Source: Bacillota bacterium (GTDB lineage: Bacteria > Bacillota_A > Clostridia > DSM-8532). From it: a stretch of DNA of 5,372 nt. Below are positions 1-5,372 of this stretch, one piece after another (positions within the stretch are counted from its first letter, which is position 1; each line of letters starts with the position of its first letter). The notes below the pieces were generated by a model. That model ran no database searches. It was not told the origin of the DNA and saw only the letters and a program-made list of their open reading frames with translations. The position numbers and the translations under genes are program-made. The stretch lies in assembly GCA_023424865.1 (NCBI GenBank), contig JAFADM010000457.1, forward strand, positions 1-5,372, given 5' to 3'.

Positions 1-597
1 AGCTCCCGGGATTTTTTTATTGATATAAGGCCAGCCAATGATAATAAGAAGGGCAATGGTACCCACAAGAACACTGCCGATATCTATAGTGCCGATGGCC
101 TTTATGTATTCGTGGATGCGCTCAATAAATTCAGAAGGGTTTTTCTCTGTTTTGAGACCAAGAAAATCCTTAATCTGCTGAGAAAAGATGACCACGGCAA
201 TACCGCTGGTAAACCCTGTTGTAATGGGGTAGGGGATGTATTTTATAACACCGCCCAGCTTCACCAGGCCCATAAAGATCATGATGATTCCCGCCATGAT
301 GGTGGCAATCACAAGTCCCTCATACCCTTTCTTTTGTATAATGCCGTAGATAATGACTACGAAGGCGCCGGTTGGTCCGCCAATTTGAACGCGGCTTCCG
401 CCAAGAAGTGAAATGATAAAACCTGCAATGATAGCTGTGTACAAACCTTTTTCCGGAGAAACCCCGGAGGAAATAGCTAATGCAATGGATAGCGGAATGG
501 CGATGATGCCTACAATGAACCCTGCGGTAAGATCCCTAAAAAGCTGCTCTCGGGAGTAGCCTTCCTGTAAAACAGTAAATAACTTAGGCTTTAACAT
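1..597 (-). CDS. SulP-family anion transporter, N-terminal part (cut by window edge)
   Basis: Translating the minus strand from the ATG at 597-595 gives 199 uninterrupted codons to the window edge; the C-terminal part lies outside. The N-terminus has the SulP (SLC26) layout: a short cytoplasmic lead with DLTAG at residues 22-26, a first membrane helix (about 25-41), SSGVSPEKGLYTA (43-55), the conserved GGSRVQIGGPTGAF (66-79), then further hydrophobic helices at about 92-112, 122-140 and 172-190. PITTGFTSGIAVVI (124-137) is also typical. SulP proteins are inner-membrane carriers for sulfate, bicarbonate or C4-dicarboxylates and usually end in a STAS domain, which cannot be seen here. The start is supported by a GAGGGA Shine-Dalgarno about 4 nt upstream. 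No sulfate-assimilation gene is next to it, so the substrate is open. The family call is firm; the specificity is not. Confidence 0.93.
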   Translation of the reverse strand, partial: MLKPKLFTVLQEGYSREQLFRDLTAGFIVGIIAIPLSIALAISSGVSPEKGLYTAIIAGFIISLLGGSRVQIGGPTGAFVVIIYGIIQKKGYEGLVIATIMAGIIMIFMGLVKLGGVIKYIPYPITTGFTSGIAVVIFSQQIKDFLGLKTEKNPSEFIERIHEYIKAIGTIDIGSVLVGTIALLIIIGWPYINKKIPGA

Positions 598-745
598 AAA
601 TCCCTCACATGTTTTAAAAAGCTGTTCCATTTGTTTAATTCAAGTCAGTCAAATTGCATTTTGTATACGCAACACTATATAAGCTATCACTTTCATTTCG
701 TTCTGTAAATGGCATTTTACGTTTCTTTGTTTAATATTATGGGAT

Positions 746-767
746 AAAAAAGCACAGCTCCAGCGCT
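746..767 (-). terminator. Weak candidate terminator after the DUF3810 gene
   Basis: Read on the minus strand, AGCGC (767-763) and GTGCT (755-751) can form a 5-bp stem, including one G-U pair, around a 7-nt loop. A run of T residues follows (751-746). It lies about 70 nt past the DUF3810 stop and before the SulP leader, where a terminator would be expected. The stem is short, and a competing hairpin just upstream (CGCT at 777-774 with AGCG at 768-765) makes the call tentative. Confidence 0.4.
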
Positions 768-834
768 CAATCAGCGTTGTTGCCGGTTAAAATCATGTAT
801 CAGCCTTCTCAAGTGAATCCCGTTGGCAGGGTGC

Positions 835-1980
835 CTAGTGTAGATTGTCCCTGTAATAAGCCAGCAGCAGATCAACCATTCGGCCGTAGCTTTTAACCCC
901 GTCTTCCAATCCGTTTATTTTAAGGTAGGAATCGTTTACTTTTGTAGCCACCTTTTTTGTAATACCCTGGAATTGCTTCCAATAGGCCTGAGAGGCAGTG
1001 ATGTCCCGTGAATAACCGTCACCCATTTTTTCAACAAGCTGGAAATAGGTGTCCTCGTTAGCGCCGTACAGTGCATTCATAGAGTATTGAAGTGCCATCA
1101 CCGTACCGGAGTACTGAAAATCAACGTCAGGATGTGCCATGCAAGCCAGCCAGGCAATGAAATTAGCCTCGTCCTCCGGTGCAAAGCCCCTTTGATGGGC
1201 CATTTCATGCATGGTCGTGGAAGCTATTTCGTATTGAGGGATATCCGTATCCACATTGGCTTCGCCTGTGATAACGGTGTAGATACCGATAATATTGGTG
1301 TGGGACATGAAGCGGGAAAAAAGAATACCCTTGGCTTTGCCGTAATTGCCGCCTAAAAAGGGATATTCCTTGGAAAGGGCATTATAACCCAGCTGAGCCC
1401 TGTCTGCAATGGAGGCAAAACCGCCGGGAGCGGTCATAACACCCTGACCGTCTTCCTCTACTTTAAGGCGCAGGGCATTTGTGGTATCAATGAGATAATT
1501 ACATAATTGGGTAAGCTCCTCTACCGAGGATTCCCGGGTTTCTATACCCGCGCTTTGTGCGAAGGAATGGCGTTCGTAATTAATATTCCATAAAAGCGTC
1601 TGCAAAAAGAGCCATAAGCCTGTAATCATGGCTGCCATTGAAAGAAAGGGAAGAAAAACCGAAAGCTTGCCAACCGGTGTTCGAACTGCCTTTATTATCA
1701 GTAAAACAAGCTTTATGGGGATAAAAAGAACCAAAAAAAGAATGATAAACTCGATGAGCGAAAAAGGCAAAAGACCGGTAAGCCTGCTTAGAGTACCCAT
1801 GATAATTGGAAACAGCCCCCTGGAGTAAGTGTACTCGGTAAAATCGGGAAAGAGGGATAACAGTCCTTTTATTAAGAAACCCAGGGGGATGAGCAGAAGA
1901 AATAAAAAGCGCAGCCAGTATTTTCTCGTGGCCTTGCGCCGGGCAGCCCCTCTGTATCCAAAACTATTTAACCGTTTCAA
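835..1980 (-). CDS. DUF3810 family membrane-anchored putative zinc metallopeptidase
   Basis: A 381-residue protein matching the DUF3810 family of Bacillota. The N-terminus is basic (residues 1-23) and is followed by three hydrophobic membrane segments at about 24-43, 73-97 and 106-131. The rest (about 132-381) is a soluble domain, probably outside the membrane. The hallmark is HEMAH at 258-262, an HExxH zinc-binding motif with catalytic Glu259, followed by an acidic stretch PEDEANFIAWLA (268-279). E269 or E271 there could be the third metal ligand, as in gluzincin-like peptidases. The family has no firmly established substrate, so proteolysis is inferred from the motif. The start is a TTG, chosen because an AGGAGG sits exactly 8 nt upstream; the ATG at 1987 is in another frame and only 1 nt from that site. 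The gene appears monocistronic, with about 240-315 bp on each side, and does not obviously belong to the sugar operon. Confidence 0.88.
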   Translation of the reverse strand: MKRLNSFGYRGAARRKATRKYWLRFLFLLLIPLGFLIKGLLSLFPDFTEYTYSRGLFPIIMGTLSRLTGLLPFSLIEFIILFLVLFIPIKLVLLIIKAVRTPVGKLSVFLPFLSMAAMITGLWLFLQTLLWNINYERHSFAQSAGIETRESSVEELTQLCNYLIDTTNALRLKVEEDGQGVMTAPGGFASIADRAQLGYNALSKEYPFLGGNYGKAKGILFSRFMSHTNIIGIYTVITGEANVDTDIPQYEIASTTMHEMAHQRGFAPEDEANFIAWLACMAHPDVDFQYSGTVMALQYSMNALYGANEDTYFQLVEKMGDGYSRDITASQAYWKQFQGITKKVATKVNDSYLKINGLEDGVKSYGRMVDLLLAYYRDNLH

Positions 1981-1988
1981 AGGTCATA

Positions 1989-1994
1989 CCTCCT
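1989..1994 (-). promoter_or_regulatory. Ribosome binding site that fixes the TTG start of the DUF3810 gene
   Basis: A perfect AGGAGG, extended to AGAGGAGG, sits 8 nt before the TTG at 1980-1978. An out-of-frame ATG at 1987-1985 is only 1 nt downstream of the site, too close for normal initiation, and runs to a TAG at 1966-1964. The spacing therefore favours TTG as the true start. Confidence 0.75.
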
Positions 1995-2005
1995 CTTGTA
2001 TCTTT

Positions 2006-2029
2006 AAAGCCGTCCTTTGTTATGGCTTT
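2006..2029 (-). promoter_or_regulatory. Inverted repeat in the DUF3810 leader
   Basis: On the minus strand, AAAGCC and GGCTTT form a perfect 6-bp stem around a 12-nt loop that contains AAAGGA. It lies between the candidate promoter and the real Shine-Dalgarno site, so it would be in the 5' untranslated region. No T-run follows it, so it is not an intrinsic terminator. A role in translation or mRNA stability is possible but unproven. Confidence 0.3.
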
Positions 2030-2066
2030 CATGTACCTGGCAGTGTCAGATAGAATAATTGTCTTT

Positions 2067-2096
2067 ATCATAGCATAACCCAGGTTAAGTTGATAA
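2067..2096 (-). promoter_or_regulatory. Candidate sigma-A promoter (extended -10) for the DUF3810 gene
   Basis: The minus strand carries TGCTATGAT: a TG dinucleotide one base before TATGAT (2072-2067), which matches the TATAAT consensus at 5 of 6 positions. A weak -35 TTATCA (2096-2091, 4 of 6) lies 18 nt upstream. Transcription would begin near 2060 and give a leader of about 80 nt before the TTG start. The extended -10 makes this the best promoter candidate in the gap. Confidence 0.45.
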
Positions 2097-2215
2097 TTTC
2101 TTTTTGATGTGTACTATTTATTAGAAGTGCCATTTATATACGTTTTTTCTCTGCTATTAAGAGAAGGTATAGTTAAAAAACCAAAGTATAACAAGTGAGG
2201 GCCGGAAGAGGCGGT

Positions 2216-2245
2216 AAAAAGCCCCGCTTCCAAATAAAAGCGGGG
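2216..2245 (-). terminator. Rho-independent terminator of the sugar operon
   Basis: CCCCGCTT (2222-2229) and AAGCGGGG (2238-2245) form a perfect 8-bp, mostly GC stem around an 8-nt loop. On the minus strand the stem is followed by C and then five T residues (2220-2216), the standard intrinsic terminator pattern. It begins 50 nt after the stop codon of the polyol dehydrogenase gene and closes the three-gene operon. On the plus strand no T-run follows, so it acts in one direction. Confidence 0.9.
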
Positions 2246-2259
2246 TGACGGAATAAGGC

Positions 2260-2274
2260 TTTACTATTAGTAAA
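2260..2274. repeat. Perfect 15-nt palindrome TTTACTA-T-TAGTAAA, possible distal regulator site
   Basis: Seven-base arms are perfectly inverted around one central base. The minus-strand reading begins TTTACTAATA, the same ten bases found in both copies of the 22-nt repeat in the divergent promoter region (5075-5084 and 5210-5219). It sits between the operon's last stop codon and its terminator. A one-base loop does not make a natural RNA hairpin, so a protein-binding site on DNA is the more likely role. Shared short AT-rich sequence could also be chance. Confidence 0.4.
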
Positions 2275-2295
2275 AGTGGCTTTATAGAAATATGC

Positions 2296-3504
2296 TCAGG
2301 CTGAAAACCCATAAAGGTTTTTTTGATTTTTCATCATGCTGTAATAATCCAGTACCATGGAAAAGAGCGCTTCATCAGGATTAAGACCGCATACCTGTGC
2401 CAGCACGGCTTCAGCGCCGTCCTCTCTCACAAGCCCGTAAACCTCGTTGGCTGCCTCTGGGCTTTCTCCCTCAAAGAGCAGTGCAGCGCCCATGCCCATG
2501 GCCATATTTACAGGCAGAATGCCATGACGGAGGCATAGCCGGGCCGCTCCCGTCAAGCGATCCTCCGGAGCCAGCTTTCGGCGGGTATCCCTTCCTACAC
2601 GCTGCACCGTATCACCCAGGGCCTTGTTCCCGAAACGCCTTATTAAATTATCCACATAGGTTAAAAGCTGTGGCAGAGGTGACCCATGTTCCAGAGAAAG
2701 AGCCACTGCCGAATCCTGCATAGCCTTTATGACAAGGCAGCGAAGGTAGGGGTCGGCCACCACCTCCCAGATAAAGGTATAGCCCTTAAGGCCTCCAAGA
2801 TAGGCTGAAAGGGCATGCCCCATATTATGAATAAATAGCTTTCTCTGAATATAAAAGCTAAACGGGCTATAGGGAATCATGTTTTTTATATAGGGCAGAG
2901 CGCCTTTGAAGGCGCTTCCGTCCGCAGGAAGCTCGCTGTAAGCTTCTACCCAGAGAAGTAAAGGATTTTCCGCCAGCCTTTCCGGTGTCATGACAGGAAC
3001 CATGCGGCCTACTGAGGTTTCAACCAAGCCAGTGGTTTGTTCAAGTAACGGGTGAAGAGAAGGCTGAAGAGCCTCTTTAAGCCATTTTTCCATTTTGAGA
3101 TGGGCATCCATTAAATTCTCGCATAGAAGAATGTTAAGAGGAGAGGTATTCCCCCTTTGCCAGCGCAAAGCCAGGCCCTGAGCCAGGAGGGGAGCAATTC
3201 GGGGCAGGATCCCCGCACCTACCGCAGTGGCTGCCACGTGGGCCTCTTCCAGCTCGGCTGCCGCAAGAGCAGCTTCTGAGCCATTGACAGCCCGAACCGG
3301 GCCTACAAGCGCTTCACGGCTTCCGTTTTCCTCCAATAGCCTCAAGGGATAGGCCTTTTCACGGTTCAGTCCATCCACAAGAGCTGTGTTTACATCAATA
3401 AAAACAACCTCATAGCCGGATTCGGAAAACAACTGGCCGATAAATCCTCTTCCAATGCTTCCAGCTCCGAAGATAACGGCTTTTTTTACAGCTTCACCTG
3501 TCAT
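2296..3504 (-). CDS. Mannitol-1-phosphate 5-dehydrogenase-like polyol dehydrogenase
   Basis: A 402-residue NAD-dependent oxidoreductase of the long-chain polyol dehydrogenase superfamily, closest by eye to MtlD, which converts mannitol-1-phosphate and fructose-6-phosphate. The N-terminal Rossmann fold shows KAVIFGAGSIGRGFIG (8-23) with the glycine-rich loop G13-x-G15-xx-G18, and Asp37 ends the second strand (FIDVN), which favours NAD over NADP. The C-terminal catalytic domain has the family signature K-x4-N-x2-H as K222, N227 and H230 (KLFIHNMGH). It is somewhat longer than a typical MtlD of about 380 residues. The ATG follows the isomerase TAA with no spacer, and its GGAGGTGA ribosome site lies inside the isomerase gene, so translation is likely coupled. 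It is the last gene of the operon. Relatives act on mannitol, arabinitol, fructuronate or tagaturonate, so the MtlD activity is probable rather than certain. Confidence 0.86.
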   Translation of the reverse strand: MTGEAVKKAVIFGAGSIGRGFIGQLFSESGYEVVFIDVNTALVDGLNREKAYPLRLLEENGSREALVGPVRAVNGSEAALAAAELEEAHVAATAVGAGILPRIAPLLAQGLALRWQRGNTSPLNILLCENLMDAHLKMEKWLKEALQPSLHPLLEQTTGLVETSVGRMVPVMTPERLAENPLLLWVEAYSELPADGSAFKGALPYIKNMIPYSPFSFYIQRKLFIHNMGHALSAYLGGLKGYTFIWEVVADPYLRCLVIKAMQDSAVALSLEHGSPLPQLLTYVDNLIRRFGNKALGDTVQRVGRDTRRKLAPEDRLTGAARLCLRHGILPVNMAMGMGAALLFEGESPEAANEVYGLVREDGAEAVLAQVCGLNPDEALFSMVLDYYSMMKNQKNLYGFSA

Positions 3505-4050
<546 letters not shown>

Positions 4051-5004
4051 TTATCCCACTCCTTCCAGGGTGTTTTCGGCCATAAAGGCCAGCGTATCCT
4101 CAAAGCTTCGGACTCCTGTGGAGGCCCCTCTGGCCATGACACAATGGGTGCCCACCGCATTGGCAAGCTTACCGCAATCGTAAAGGCTCCAGCCCTTTGC
4201 AAGACCTGTGAGAAAGCCTGCCACAAAGGAATCTCCCGCTCCGGTAGTATCCACTGCCTGAAAACGTGTGTAGGTGGGAATGGTGTGGGATTCACCTTTA
4301 TTTGATTTTATAAAGCAGCCCTTTTTTCCAAGCTTAATGACCACTGTCTTCACGCCTTTAGTTAAAAAGAAATCCGCTATTTTCTCCGGTTCTGTCCGGT
4401 TGGACAGCTTTACAGCTTCCTCGTAGCTGGGCATGAATAAATCCAGATGCTCTAAGCAAGACTCAAGCACTGTCATCCACCGGCCGCGCATGTCCCAGGC
4501 CGTGTCCAAAGCGGTATAGAGGCCTTCTTCCCGGGCTTTTTTCAGTAGGGAGGCGCAGGGTTTTCCGTCAAATTTGTCCATAAGAAGCGCTCCGCCCACA
4601 AAAACAATTTTTGAATCCCTCAGAATGTCCCAGTGGATATCCTCCGAACCCAATTCCCCATTGGCACCGGCATAGTGAAGGAAGGATCTTTCGCCGTCCG
4701 GATCCACTGTTACGATGGAAGAAGAGGTGCCAAGACACTTGCTCTCCCGAACACCGCTCACATTAACTCTTTCCATGGCCAGTGACTCCTGAAGGAATTT
4801 TCCGAAGCCATCGTTTCCCACCTTGCCAAGAACCGCCACATTAAGGCCCAGCCTGGACATATCCACAGCGGCATTTGCGGCGCAGCCTCCCATAAAGAGG
4901 CTGACGCTGTCAATCAGATCCAACTTGCCCTTTTCGGGAAGCTTAACGACATTGCTTGCAAAGACATCGGCTACCAATATACCGATGCATGCGACATCAA
5001 ACAT
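4051..5004 (-). CDS. PfkB/ribokinase-family sugar kinase, possible fructokinase
   Basis: A 317-residue cytoplasmic ATP-dependent sugar kinase of the PfkB family, normal in length. The N-terminal signature is intact: Asp13 in CIGILVADVF for sugar binding, then GGCAANAA (39-46) and the LGKVGNDGFGKFL stretch (59-71). The second signature, DTTGAGDSF (252-260), provides the anion hole and catalytic base Asp258; KLGKKG (224-229) precedes it. No key residue is missing. The ATG has an AAAGGAG site about 7 nt upstream, and this is the first gene of the operon. The substrate cannot be read from the motifs. The adjacent mannose/lyxose isomerase suggests a ketose such as fructose (giving fructose-6-phosphate) or xylulose, although xylulose kinases are usually FGGY-family. 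Ribose, 2-keto-3-deoxygluconate and nucleosides are other substrates of the superfamily. Confidence 0.93.
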   Translation of the reverse strand: MFDVACIGILVADVFASNVVKLPEKGKLDLIDSVSLFMGGCAANAAVDMSRLGLNVAVLGKVGNDGFGKFLQESLAMERVNVSGVRESKCLGTSSSIVTVDPDGERSFLHYAGANGELGSEDIHWDILRDSKIVFVGGALLMDKFDGKPCASLLKKAREEGLYTALDTAWDMRGRWMTVLESCLEHLDLFMPSYEEAVKLSNRTEPEKIADFFLTKGVKTVVIKLGKKGCFIKSNKGESHTIPTYTRFQAVDTTGAGDSFVAGFLTGLAKGWSLYDCGKLANAVGTHCVMARGASTGVRSFEDTLAFMAENTLEGVG

Positions 5005-5039
5005 GAGGATTCTCCTTTCCTAAATAAAAATCATAACGG

Positions 5040-5069
5040 ATTATAAATGGAATGTTGATGATAAGTAAA
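5040..5069 (-). promoter_or_regulatory. Candidate promoter P2 of the sugar operon, overlapping operator copy 1
   Basis: A perfect TATAAT (5045-5040 on the minus strand) lies 18 nt downstream of TTTACT (5069-5064), a 4-of-6 match to TTGACA. The -35 hexamer is the left edge of operator copy 1, so a bound repressor would block polymerase. Transcription would begin near 5033, leaving a leader of about 30 nt before the kinase ATG. Confidence 0.55.
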
Positions 5070-5085
5070 AACAGTTTACTAATAA
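5064..5085. repeat. Operator-like repeat, copy 1
   Basis: This 22-nt site matches the one at 5199-5220 at 21 of 22 positions, in the same orientation, with the 17-mer AAACAGTTTACTAATAA (5069-5085) identical. The first 17 bases (5064-5080) form a pseudo-palindrome centred on C5072, pairing AGTAAAAA with AGTTTACT at 6 of 8 positions. That is a plausible footprint for a dimeric repressor. It overlaps the -35 of P2 and the start site of P1. LacI or ROK regulators are candidates, but the odd centre lacks the CG typical of LacI sites. Confidence 0.6.
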
Positions 5086-5089
5086 TACT

Positions 5090-5118
5090 ATTGTATATAC
5101 AGAAATAGAGAAAAGCAA
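5090..5118 (-). promoter_or_regulatory. Alternative promoter P1 of the sugar operon
   Basis: TTGCTT (5118-5113) and TACAAT (5095-5090, 5 of 6) are separated by an ideal 17 nt. Transcription would begin near 5083, placing operator copy 1 right over the start site. P2 has the better -10 hexamer; both may be used. Confidence 0.35.
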
Positions 5119-5160
5119 GGAACGTATTATATTTTTATCAAAATAATATTATAAAAACCT

Positions 5161-5189
5161 TTGAAATTTTAATCCGAATAGAGTAAAGT
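5161..5189 (+). promoter_or_regulatory. Candidate promoter of the divergent gene
   Basis: TTGAAA (5161-5166) and TAAAGT (5184-5189, 4 of 6) are 17 nt apart. Transcription would begin near 5196, placing operator copy 2 just downstream, a mirror of the P1/copy 1 arrangement. A competing candidate is TTGAAA (5230-5235) with GATAAG (5253-5258), also 17 nt apart, which would put the operator upstream. The sequence alone does not decide between them. Confidence 0.35.
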
Positions 5190-5198
5190 TAAAAATAA

Positions 5199-5220
5199 AG
5201 TATAAACAGTTTACTAATAA
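5199..5220. repeat. Operator-like repeat, copy 2
   Basis: Partner of the site at 5064-5085, differing only at the fifth base (T instead of A). The pseudo-palindrome covers 5199-5215, with AGTATAAA opposed to AGTTTACT. The two copies are 135 bp apart, close to 13 helical turns, so dimers on each could face the same side and be joined by a DNA loop. This copy lies on the side of the divergent gene. Confidence 0.6.
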
Positions 5221-5294
5221 AGTGTTTTTTTGAAATGATCCGGCACCCCATGGATAAGGGTTGGTTTTGATTTAAAGTTGAAAGGGGAAAAGCA

Positions 5295-5372
5295 ATGGAT
5301 AGGTTAGATTTGAATGAGTACTGGCAGCTTCGCAGTGAAGAGCTGTCCGTCGGTCCCAAATGGCATGCGGCG
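5295..5372 (+). CDS. Start of a divergent gene, possibly a GH2 beta-glycosidase (beta-mannosidase-like)
   Basis: Twenty-six codons run from the ATG at 5295 to the window edge without a stop. An AAAGGGG ribosome site lies 7 nt upstream, so this is probably a real gene start. The peptide begins MDRLDLNEYWQLRSEELSVG; the pattern LDLNxxWxLR near the N-terminus recalls the sugar-binding domain that opens glycoside hydrolase family 2 enzymes such as beta-mannosidases. Such an enzyme would release mannose for the neighbouring isomerase. There is no signal peptide, which would suggest a cytoplasmic enzyme. With so few residues, the gene is likely real but the family assignment is a guess. Confidence 0.5.
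   Translation, partial: MDRLDLNEYWQLRSEELSVGPKWHAA

Larger units (their letters stand above)
1981..2295. other. 315-bp intergenic region between the sugar operon and the DUF3810 gene
   Basis: From right to left this stretch holds a perfect 15-nt palindrome (2260-2274), a strong minus-strand terminator (2216-2245), an AT-rich spacer with nothing I recognise (about 2100-2210), a candidate promoter (2067-2096) and the DUF3810 leader with its hairpin and Shine-Dalgarno site. An unbroken reading frame of 35 codons starts at the ATG at 2071 and ends at 1964, overlapping the DUF3810 start in another frame. It has no good ribosome site, and its ATG lies within the promoter's -10 element, so I do not call it a gene. 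Confidence 0.7.
5005..5294. promoter_or_regulatory. 290-bp divergent control region
   Basis: Strongly AT-rich DNA separates the leftward sugar operon from the rightward gene at 5295. It contains two near-identical 22-nt sites 135 bp apart, two candidate promoters for the operon and one or two for the divergent gene. I find no good CcpA catabolite-repression site and no riboswitch-like structure. The arrangement suggests that one regulator, encoded elsewhere, controls both transcription units. Confidence 0.6.

Noticed and set aside
112..411. A 99-codon plus-strand frame
   Set aside because: It is antisense to the SulP transporter, whose conserved motifs lie on the opposite strand throughout this stretch.
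705..720. Short inverted repeat GTAAA-N6-TTTAC upstream of the SulP gene
   Set aside because: The 5-bp arms in AT-rich DNA are easily expected by chance, and no convincing -35/-10 pair could be aligned next to it.
1964..2071. A 35-codon minus-strand frame ahead of the DUF3810 gene
   Set aside because: It has no Shine-Dalgarno at its ATG, overlaps the downstream start, and its first codon falls within the candidate extended -10. It is kept as an observation only, not as a gene.
5123..5156. AT-rich imperfect inverted repeat in the middle of the divergent region
   Set aside because: The pairing is only A-T and imperfect; such patterns are common in DNA of this composition and no T-run or other context supports a function.
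5236..5294. Possible CcpA (cre) site or riboswitch before the divergent gene
   Set aside because: No sequence close to the TGWAANCGNTNWCA consensus was found, and the leader is too short and unstructured for a riboswitch.

Overview
The window looks like a chromosomal fragment from a low-to-moderate-GC Bacillota organism, probably a clostridium. The signs are strong purine-rich Shine-Dalgarno sites 7-9 nt before nearly every start, AT-rich intergenic DNA, one well-supported TTG start, and gene families common in that group. No mobile element, CRISPR array, tRNA or rRNA is visible. All four complete genes and one partial gene are on the minus strand. A second partial gene starts on the plus strand at the right edge.

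Layout, left to right: (1) the N-terminal 199 residues of a SulP-family anion transporter (1-597, minus, cut by the window edge). (2) A DUF3810 membrane-anchored putative zinc metallopeptidase (835-1980, minus) with a TTG start, a candidate extended -10 promoter and a weak terminator, probably transcribed alone. (3) A gene-poor stretch (1981-2295) that holds the leader of the DUF3810 gene, a strong terminator for the next operon and a perfect 15-nt palindrome. (4) A compact three-gene sugar operon read leftward from about 5004 to 2296: PfkB-family sugar kinase, D-lyxose/D-mannose isomerase (cupin), and a mannitol-1-phosphate-5-dehydrogenase-like polyol dehydrogenase. Both junctions are TAA immediately followed by ATG, with zero spacer. 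(5) A 290-bp divergent control region with two nearly identical 22-nt sites 135 bp apart, each next to a candidate promoter. (6) The first 26 codons of a divergent gene whose N-terminus resembles GH2-type beta-glycosidases, perhaps a beta-mannosidase.

The operon can be read as a small sugar pathway centred on fructose and fructose-6-phosphate. The isomerase family interconverts D-mannose/D-fructose and D-lyxose/D-xylulose, the kinase could phosphorylate the ketose, and the dehydrogenase would connect a hexitol or hexitol phosphate to it. A divergent beta-mannosidase would fit as the supplier of mannose. Substrates are inferred, not shown. The paired operators suggest that one regulator controls both directions, and a related palindrome lies at the far end of the operon. 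I see no clearly undescribed system. The best leads are the paired-operator control region with its distal relative, the unresolved sugar specificity of the kinase-isomerase-dehydrogenase set, and the leader of the DUF3810 gene.
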